The position numbers were made by a program, and so were the translations under genes. Under the pieces are notes generated by a model. It saw only the letters and a program-made list of their open reading frames with translations. It was not told the DNA's origin and searched no databases. This document shows, in pieces, positions 1 through 5,214 of a stretch of DNA of 7,269 nt (the stretch's first letter is position 1; every line of letters begins with the position of its first letter). This DNA comes from Bacillus sp. (in: firmicutes) (GTDB lineage Bacteria > Bacillota > Bacilli > Bacillales > Cytobacillaceae), in the NCBI GenBank assembly GCA_003457145.1, contig DMSR01000424.1, positions 1 through 7,269 of the forward strand. The letters run 5' to 3'.

Positions 1-1506
1 GAGGAGTATGCAATTGATGGAGATCCTACCGAGGGGGCCTTGTTAGTTGCTGCGATGAAAGCAGGTTATAGAAGGCCGGGATTGCTAAACCAGTTTGAAA
101 TTGTCAATGAGTTCCCGTTTGATTCGAAGCGAAAAATGATGAGCATGATTGTAAAGGATAAAACAGGCAGGAAATTTGCTGTAGTAAAAGGTGCTCCGGA
201 TGTTTTAATTGGACTGAGTGAATCCATACTTTGGGATCAAAGACAGCAATTCCTTACCAAGGAACTGACATCAAAGGTACAAAGTTCGATAAACGAATTA
301 GCAGGAAATGCATTGAGGACTATCGCTATTGCATTTAAACCTATTTCACCAAGTACAGTAGTCCTTAATGAAAATGAAGCAGAAAAGGGTCTTACGTTTA
401 TTGGTTTGCAGGGAATGATAGACCCGCCGAGACCTGAAGTTAAACTGGCAGTAAAAGAATGCCGGGATGCCGGAATCAAGACAGTGATGATTACTGGGGA
501 TCATGTAATCACAGCAAAGGCAATAGCAAAACAACTGGGTATTTTGTCTAAAGACAGCAAGGTCATCGAGGGCAAGACGCTATCTGATATGTCTGTTTCA
601 GAGCTGGAAGCTGTCGTAGATGATGTATCAGTTTTTGCCCGGGTATCACCCGAACACAAATTAAAAATTGTAAAAGCCCTGCAAAACAGGGGGCATATTG
701 TCGCAATGACCGGTGATGGGGTCAATGATGCTCCTGCCATTAAAGCAGCAGATATTGGCGTTGCCATGGGAATCACAGGCACAGATGTCGCAAAGGAAGC
801 ATCTGCACTTGTACTGCTCGACGATAACTTTGCAACAATTAAGGCAGCAATTAAAGAAGGCCGCAATATCTATGAAAATATCAGAAAGTTTATCAGATAT
901 TTGCTTGCTTCCAATGTCGGTGAGATTCTTGTCATGCTGTTTGCCATGATTTTAGGCTTGCCGCTGCCACTCGTTCCGATTCAGATTCTCTGGGTAAACC
1001 TTGTCACAGACGGACTGCCAGCAATGGCATTAGGGCTGGATCAACCTGAAGAAGATGTGATGAAGCGCTCGCCGAGACATCCAAAAGAAGGGGTATTTGC
1101 ACGAGGACTAGGATGGAAAGTGATATCCAGGGGGTTTTTAATAGGATTGGTTACATTGTTCGCCTTCATGATTGTTTATGGAAGGGACCCGAACAACCTC
1201 GTCTATGCACAGACCATTGCATTCACGACGCTAGTGATGGCTCAGCTAATTCATGTATTTGACTGCAGAAGCGAAAAATCAATCTTTGCACGCAATCCTT
1301 TCGGGAATAAATATTTAGTTTGGGCGGTTATTTCGTCACTTGTACTTGTCCTTGCTGTCATTTATTCTCCAGCTCTTCAACCGATTTTCCATACTGTATC
1401 GATCCTGCCTGCTGATTGGCTTTTAATCCTTGGTTTATCGGCAGTTCCTACATTTTTGCTAGCCGGAACATTTTTTGCAAGAAATACAAAAAGAAATATG
1501 ATATAA
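1..1506 (+). CDS. yloB: Calcium-transporting P-type ATPase, C-terminal part (5' truncated by window)
   Basis: The frame is open from the first base, so the true start lies upstream. About 501 residues are visible of a family usually near 890; the actuator domain, M1-M4 and the DKTGT phosphorylation site are missing. Numbering codons from base 1, there is GDPTEGAL at the nucleotide-binding domain start, KGAPD (63-67), DPPRP (141-145), TGDH (165-168) and the P-domain hinge TGDGVNDAP (237-245). Six hydrophobic segments follow: M5 about 296-320, M6 326-345, M7 374-394, M8 402-420, M9 438-456 and M10 473-492. M5 has NVGE (N305, E308) and M6 has NLVTD (N333, T336, D337), the Ca2+ ligands of SERCA-type pumps. 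The M8 position equivalent to SERCA E908 is Gln415. The family exports Ca2+ across the plasma membrane using ATP; B. subtilis YloB is linked to sporulation. The order ahead of yloC-remA-gmk supports yloB. A Mn2+-handling relative is less likely but not excluded. Confidence 0.95.
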   Translation, partial: EEYAIDGDPTEGALLVAAMKAGYRRPGLLNQFEIVNEFPFDSKRKMMSMIVKDKTGRKFAVVKGAPDVLIGLSESILWDQRQQFLTKELTSKVQSSINELAGNALRTIAIAFKPISPSTVVLNENEAEKGLTFIGLQGMIDPPRPEVKLAVKECRDAGIKTVMITGDHVITAKAIAKQLGILSKDSKVIEGKTLSDMSVSELEAVVDDVSVFARVSPEHKLKIVKALQNRGHIVAMTGDGVNDAPAIKAADIGVAMGITGTDVAKEASALVLLDDNFATIKAAIKEGRNIYENIRKFIRYLLASNVGEILVMLFAMILGLPLPLVPIQILWVNLVTDGLPAMALGLDQPEEDVMKRSPRHPKEGVFARGLGWKVISRGFLIGLVTLFAFMIVYGRDPNNLVYAQTIAFTTLVMAQLIHVFDCRSEKSIFARNPFGNKYLVWAVISSLVLVLAVIYSPALQPIFHTVSILPADWLLILGLSAVPTFLLAGTFFARNTKRNMI

Positions 1507-1512
1507 TCCGTT

Positions 1513-1547
1513 AGGTAATAGAGAATGCTCTATTGCCTTCTTTTTTT
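1513..1547 (+). terminator. Rho-independent terminator after yloB
   Basis: An 11-bp stem starts seven bases after the yloB stop codon. AGGTAATAGAG (1513-1523) pairs with CTCTATTGCCT (1528-1538) around an AATG loop, with one G-T wobble. The 3' arm runs directly into a T-rich tract ending with seven T (1541-1547). This is a textbook intrinsic terminator and separates yloB from the yloC unit. Confidence 0.93.
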
Positions 1548-1555
1548 ACCAAAGC

Positions 1556-1601
1556 TCTTTTCATGACTTTGTGGAGAATTCTTTTCATATTTGGAATTAA
1601 T
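1556..1601 (+). repeat. Imperfect tandem duplication in the yloB-yloC gap
   Basis: The nonamer TCTTTTCAT occurs at 1556-1564 and again at 1580-1588. The bases after each copy also resemble each other: GACTTTGTGGAGAAT after the first and ATTTGGAATTAAT after the second. Together they look like two imperfect units of 24 and 22 bases placed head to tail. The sequence is simple and T-rich, so chance similarity is possible. In the whole gap 1548-1753 I found no convincing -35/-10 pair, although the upstream terminator implies that a promoter for yloC should lie here. Confidence 0.4.
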
Positions 1602-1755
1602 CGGCGGGACCTTTCCTGATATGCGAAGGAAAAGAGCGGAAATCAACCTCAACTACCTATATGAATATCCTTTAAACAACAATGAATGCGTAACAGCCTT
1701 TATCAAACATAAACCTTTATTAGGGCAAAACCAAGTTCGACTTTTTAGAGAGATT

Positions 1756-1762
1756 GGATGTG
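1756..1762 (+). promoter_or_regulatory. Weak ribosome binding site that decides the yloC start
   Basis: GGATGTG differs from the ideal GGAGGTG at one base and lies six bases before the ATG at 1769. The alternative in-frame TTG at 1754 has only AGAGAG directly against it, with no spacing. This supports ATG 1769 as the yloC start. It is the weakest ribosome site of the yloC-rpoZ run, which suggests modest or coupled initiation. Confidence 0.5.
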
Positions 1763-1768
1763 TCTGAA

Positions 1769-2644
1769 ATGGTCGTCAGTATGACTGGATTTGGAAGAAG
1801 CAAAGCCGAGTCAGATCGGTTGGGCGTCACGGTCGAGGTGAAAACGGTCAATCACCGTTTTTGTGAATTTCACATTCGCATGCCCCGGCAACTCCTGAAA
1901 ACAGAAGATAAAATAAAGAAAAAACTTGGCGAACACATAAAAAGAGGCAGAGTCGAAGTGTTTATAACTTTGGAGGGTGAAGGAATCGTTAACCGAAGTA
2001 TACATATTGACTGGAACGCCTTGGACCAATATGTCATTCAGATATCTGAAATAAAAGACAGATACGGTGTTACGGGGGAGGTTCAGCTCCAAGACCTTGT
2101 GAACCGGGAAGAAATCATTCATATTGAAGAAAATGAGACCGAGAATGAGGAACTCGAACAGCTCGTTTTAGCTGCAGTCGAGGATGCTGGGAACGAATTG
2201 GTACAAATGCGCCTACAGGAAGGCGCAGCTCTTGCGAAGGATGTGATCAAGCACATCCAGCAGTTAAAGGAACATGCCCTTTGTGTTAAGCAATTTGCAC
2301 CAGATGTTGTTGAACAATACAGAGACAGGCTTACTAAGAAAATGGCTGACTTTTTAGCAGGCCAGGCTGATGAGGACAAAATACTTACTGAAGTGGCTTT
2401 CTTTGCTGAAAAAGCTGATATCAGTGAGGAAATAACCAGGCTGGAAAGTCATGTGAGCCAATTTTTACAAATACTTAATGAGTGTGAACCGCTCGGCAGA
2501 AAACTTGATTTTCTTCTCCAGGAAATGAATCGTGAGGTTAATACGATTGGGTCCAAAGCAAATGATTATAGAATTGCCAGAGAAGTTGTCGAAATGAAAA
2601 GTCTCCTTGAAAAGGTCAAGGAACAAGTACAGAATATCGAGTAG
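1769..2644 (+). CDS. yloC: YicC/YloC family endoribonuclease
   Basis: This 291-residue protein belongs to the YicC/YloC family, endoribonucleases characterised in E. coli and B. subtilis that act in the cytoplasm on RNA. The N-terminal YicC domain opens with the hallmark MVVSMTGFGR (1-10), then VNHRF (27-31) and KRGRVEV (58-64). The C-terminal DUF1732 domain (about 205-291) has EKADISEEITRLESH (214-228) and ends with GSKANDYRIAREVVEMK followed by an EQVQNIE tail, all typical of the family. An in-frame TTG at 1754 would add five residues, but ATG 1769 gives the usual N-terminus and family length and has a better-spaced ribosome site. The protein is rich in charged helix between about 120 and 220. 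It is the first gene of the yloC-remA-gmk-rpoZ run, with a 56-base gap to remA. Nothing is truncated or missing. The precise RNA targets cannot be inferred. Confidence 0.93.
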   Translation: MVVSMTGFGRSKAESDRLGVTVEVKTVNHRFCEFHIRMPRQLLKTEDKIKKKLGEHIKRGRVEVFITLEGEGIVNRSIHIDWNALDQYVIQISEIKDRYGVTGEVQLQDLVNREEIIHIEENETENEELEQLVLAAVEDAGNELVQMRLQEGAALAKDVIKHIQQLKEHALCVKQFAPDVVEQYRDRLTKKMADFLAGQADEDKILTEVAFFAEKADISEEITRLESHVSQFLQILNECEPLGRKLDFLLQEMNREVNTIGSKANDYRIAREVVEMKSLLEKVKEQVQNIE

Positions 2645-2700
2645 CGTTTAGAAAGTGCTGACAAAGGCCAAAATAAATAACTGATGATTGGGGGCCAATC

Positions 2701-2964
2701 ATGGCAATCAAGCTAATAAACATAGGCTTCGGTAATATTGTTTCAGCAAATAGAATCATTTCAATCGTAAGTCCTGAATCGGCGCCAATCAAAAGGATCA
2801 TTCAGGATGCTCGTGATAGGGGTTCATTGATAGATGCGACATATGGAAGAAGGACGAGAGCTGTTATCGTGATGGACAGTGACCACGTCATACTTTCAGC
2901 AGTACAGCCGGAAACAGTAGCGCACCGTTTGAATGACCGGGATGATATCATTGATGAAGGGTAG
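2701..2964 (+). CDS. remA: Extracellular matrix regulator RemA
   Basis: This is an 87-residue protein of the RemA (YlzA, DUF370) family. In B. subtilis RemA is a DNA-binding activator of biofilm-matrix operons and of osmoprotection genes, and it assembles into ring-shaped oligomers. The sequence is near-identical in style to the family along its length: [13 protein letters not shown] (6-18), SPESAPIKR (24-32), the arginine cluster GRRTR (49-53) and [17 protein letters not shown] (60-76). R18, P29, R50 and R51 are all present; changes at R18 and P29 are known to impair B. subtilis RemA. Only the last ten or so residues are variable. A GGGGG ribosome site (2690-2694) lies six bases before the ATG. 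The 3' end also carries the likely gmk ribosome site. Its place between an RNase gene and gmk is conserved in Bacillus-type genomes. Confidence 0.96.
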   Translation: MAIKLINIGFGNIVSANRIISIVSPESAPIKRIIQDARDRGSLIDATYGRRTRAVIVMDSDHVILSAVQPETVAHRLNDRDDIIDEG

Positions 2965-2974
2965 GATTTATTAA

Positions 2975-3589
<615 letters not shown>

Positions 3590-3814
3590 ATGCTTTATCC
3601 TTCTATTGATTCATTAATGACTAAGATTGACTCGAAATATTCACTGGTATCCGTAGCTGCTAAGCGTGCACGCAGCATGCAGGTTCACATGGATCCAAAG
3701 CTCGATAAATATGCTTCACACAAGTTTGTCGGCAAGGCACTAGAAGAAATCAATGCTGAGAAGCTTCACTTTAAAACAGCTGCAAGCCATGAAGAGTTAA
3801 ATATCAATGAATAA
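3590..3814 (+). CDS. rpoZ: DNA-directed RNA polymerase omega subunit
   Basis: This is a 74-residue omega subunit, which wraps the C-terminal tail of beta-prime and aids assembly of RNA polymerase. The N-terminus [19 protein letters not shown] matches the Bacillus form. The family core AAKRAR (23-28) and [11 protein letters not shown] (44-54) are both present. The N-terminus lacks the MAR(V/T)-type motif that contributes to ppGpp site 1 in proteobacterial RNA polymerase, as expected for Firmicutes. The C-terminal tail after residue 60 is variable and acidic, and is slightly longer than the 67-residue B. subtilis protein as I recall it. The gene starts at the base after the gmk stop and is followed at once by an intrinsic terminator, so it closes the yloC-remA-gmk-rpoZ run. 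Confidence 0.96.
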   Translation: MLYPSIDSLMTKIDSKYSLVSVAAKRARSMQVHMDPKLDKYASHKFVGKALEEINAEKLHFKTAASHEELNINE

Positions 3815-3820
3815 TCTGAG

Positions 3821-3855
3821 ATAACAACCTTTTTATTGGGTTGTTATTTTTTTTT
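3821..3855 (+). terminator. Rho-independent terminator after rpoZ
   Basis: A perfect 9-bp stem, ATAACAACC (3821-3829) with GGTTGTTAT (3839-3847), encloses a nine-base T-rich loop. It runs into nine consecutive T (3847-3855). It begins six bases after the rpoZ stop and ends the upstream operon. Confidence 0.92.
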
Positions 3856-3857
3856 GG

Positions 3858-3881
3858 CAGGATAAAGTCCCTTTACTCCTG
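3858..3881. other. Bulged hairpin directly after the rpoZ terminator
   Basis: CAGGATAAAG (3858-3867) pairs with CTTTA-C-TCCTG (3871-3881). This gives a 10-bp stem with one unpaired C (3876) and a TCC loop. It starts three bases past the terminator T-tract. No T-run follows it on the + strand and its left flank on the - strand is A-rich, so it is not a terminator in either direction. Its role is unknown. Confidence 0.5.
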
Positions 3882-3902
3882 ATGATTACTGTAAAAACTA
3901 TT

Positions 3903-3915
3903 AGTGAACTTCACT
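3903..3915. promoter_or_regulatory. Palindrome with repeated half-site upstream of coaBC promoter
   Basis: AGTGAA-C-TTCACT is a perfect inverted repeat around one central base. The half-site AGTGAA recurs at 3943-3948, five bases ahead of the extended -10 element. This spacing, one palindrome near -60 and one half-site near -22 relative to the inferred transcript start, would suit a regulator site. No regulator is identified and short AT-rich palindromes can arise by chance. Confidence 0.35.
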
Positions 3916-3952
3916 TCTGCCTTGCGCATTTCATGCTTAATCAGTGAAAAAA

Positions 3953-3961
3953 TGGTATAGT
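3953..3961 (+). promoter_or_regulatory. Extended -10 sigma-A promoter for coaBC-priA
   Basis: TGGTATAGT fits the extended -10 pattern TGnTATAAT with a single mismatch in the hexamer (3956-3961). The -35 region at the right distance is poor (ATGCTT at 3933-3938), as is common for extended -10 promoters. Transcription would start near 3968, leaving a leader of about 35 bases before the coaBC ATG. Its position after the rpoZ terminator fits a separate coaBC-priA transcript. Confidence 0.65.
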
Positions 3962-4002
3962 TCATTCATAATGATAGTTTGGATTAATGGGGGTTCTCTG
4001 AC

Positions 4003-5214
4003 ATGCTGAATGGTAAAAAAATCTTACTATGCGTAACCGGCGGAATTGCTGTATATAAAGGTGCTGCACTTACTAGCAAACTGACGCAGGCCGGTGCGGA
4101 AGTGAAGGTCATCCTAAGTGAATCTGCGTCAAAATTCGTTACCCCCCTCACATTCCAGGCATTGTCCAGAAGTGAGGTTTATACAGATACATTTGATGAA
4201 AAACATCCTGAACACATAGCCCATATCCATCTGGCGGATTGGGCTGATCTTATCATCGTCGCTCCTGCCACTGCGAATATTATTGGCAAGCTGGCCAATG
4301 GGATTGCTGATAACATGATAGCCACCACCTTACTTGCTGCGACAGCTCCAGTATGGATTGCTCCTGCGATGAACGTACATATGTACAATCATCCTGCTGT
4401 GATAAAGAATATGGAAATTTTGAAAAGCTATGGATACAGTTTAGTCGAGCCAGGGGAAGGTTATTTGGCCTGTGGCTATACTGGCAAAGGACGTCTTGAA
4501 GAACCGGAGAAAATCGTCGAACTGGCTGGACAATACTTTGGTCAGCAAGGTGGCCAGTTTATAGGTAAAACCGTTCTTGTCACTGCTGGACCCACACGGG
4601 AAAAAATAGACCCTGTCCGGTTCATCACCAATCACTCAACTGGAAAGATGGGATATGCACTTGCCTCAGAGGCAGTGAGGATGGGCGCTAGAGTCGTTCT
4701 AATATCAGGCCCAGTTAATCTTGAGGTGCCAAGGGGAGTGCAGCTCATATCCGTGGAAAGTGCGGAGGAAATGTACAATGCCGTGATGGCTAATTTCAGC
4801 GCTGCAGATGTAGTCATTAAAACTGCTGCAGTTGCTGATTACCGACCTAGTCATATAAATGACGAAAAAATGAAGAAAAAAGAGGGTGCCGAGGTCCTAG
4901 AGCTTGAAAGAACCAAGGATATCCTTTTCGAACTGGGGAAGAAAAAAAGCGGCCAATTGCTGGTAGGATTCGCTGCAGAAACGAATAACGTCGAAATGTA
5001 TGCAAAAGGGAAGCTTGCCAAAAAGAATGCTGACATGATTGTCGCAAATAATGTAAAACAGGCTGGTGCTGGATTTGGATCCGATACAAATATCGTGACT
5101 GTCTACCATAAAGATGGCTCCGTCATTAACTTTCCGATGATGCAAAAAAGTGAAGTTGCCAGAAGTGTGCTGGATGAAATCCTCAAGCTTCTAAAAAAGG
5201 ATGATCGCCTATGA
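4003..5214 (+). CDS. coaBC: Bifunctional phosphopantothenoylcysteine decarboxylase / phosphopantothenate-cysteine ligase
   Basis: This 403-residue protein carries out two consecutive steps of coenzyme A synthesis in the cytoplasm. The ligase joins 4'-phosphopantothenate to cysteine using CTP, and the FMN-dependent decarboxylase then makes 4'-phosphopantetheine. The N-terminal CoaC domain (about 1-180) has GGIAVYK (13-19), the catalytic histidine in HIHLADWAD (H74), the substrate clamp motif PAMN (121-124) and the active cysteine in ACGYTGKGRL (C157). The C-terminal CoaB domain (about 188-403) starts TVLVTAGPTRE, with FITNHSTGKMG holding N210, AAVADYRP (275-282) and K289; N210 and K289 match the essential E. 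coli residues. GGGGG (3989-3993) lies nine bases before the ATG. The stop codon overlaps the priA start. All catalytic positions I know are intact, so it should be fully active. B. subtilis calls this gene yloI. Confidence 0.97.
   Translation: MLNGKKILLCVTGGIAVYKGAALTSKLTQAGAEVKVILSESASKFVTPLTFQALSRSEVYTDTFDEKHPEHIAHIHLADWADLIIVAPATANIIGKLANGIADNMIATTLLAATAPVWIAPAMNVHMYNHPAVIKNMEILKSYGYSLVEPGEGYLACGYTGKGRLEEPEKIVELAGQYFGQQGGQFIGKTVLVTAGPTREKIDPVRFITNHSTGKMGYALASEAVRMGARVVLISGPVNLEVPRGVQLISVESAEEMYNAVMANFSAADVVIKTAAVADYRPSHINDEKMKKKEGAEVLELERTKDILFELGKKKSGQLLVGFAAETNNVEMYAKGKLAKKNADMIVANNVKQAGAGFGSDTNIVTVYHKDGSVINFPMMQKSEVARSVLDEILKLLKKDDRL

Noticed and set aside
237..866. Open frames on the - strand opposite the ATPase (237-479, 346-534, 501-866)
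   Set aside because: They lie wholly inside a well-supported P-type ATPase gene, have low-complexity serine/alanine-rich translations and no recognisable domain or ribosome site.
713..949. + strand frame of 78 codons inside the ATPase gene
   Set aside because: It overlaps the conserved TGDGVNDAP region in another frame; the translation is not protein-like and the ATPase frame explains the conservation.
1591..1622. Possible promoter TTGGAA with TGATAT before yloC
   Set aside because: The spacer would be 20 bases and both hexamers are poor matches; not supported as a sigma-A promoter.
1612..1632. Inverted repeat TTTCCT / AGGAAA with a nine-base loop in the yloC leader
   Set aside because: Only six AT-rich pairs and a large loop, with no T-run; too weak to call a terminator or operator.
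1811..2379. - strand frames opposite yloC
   Set aside because: Shadows of the yloC codon pattern; no independent start signals or known family.
4847..5145. Three overlapping - strand frames opposite the CoaB domain
   Set aside because: Several frames open at once is typical of a shadow region with few stops, and CoaB motifs on the + strand explain the sequence.
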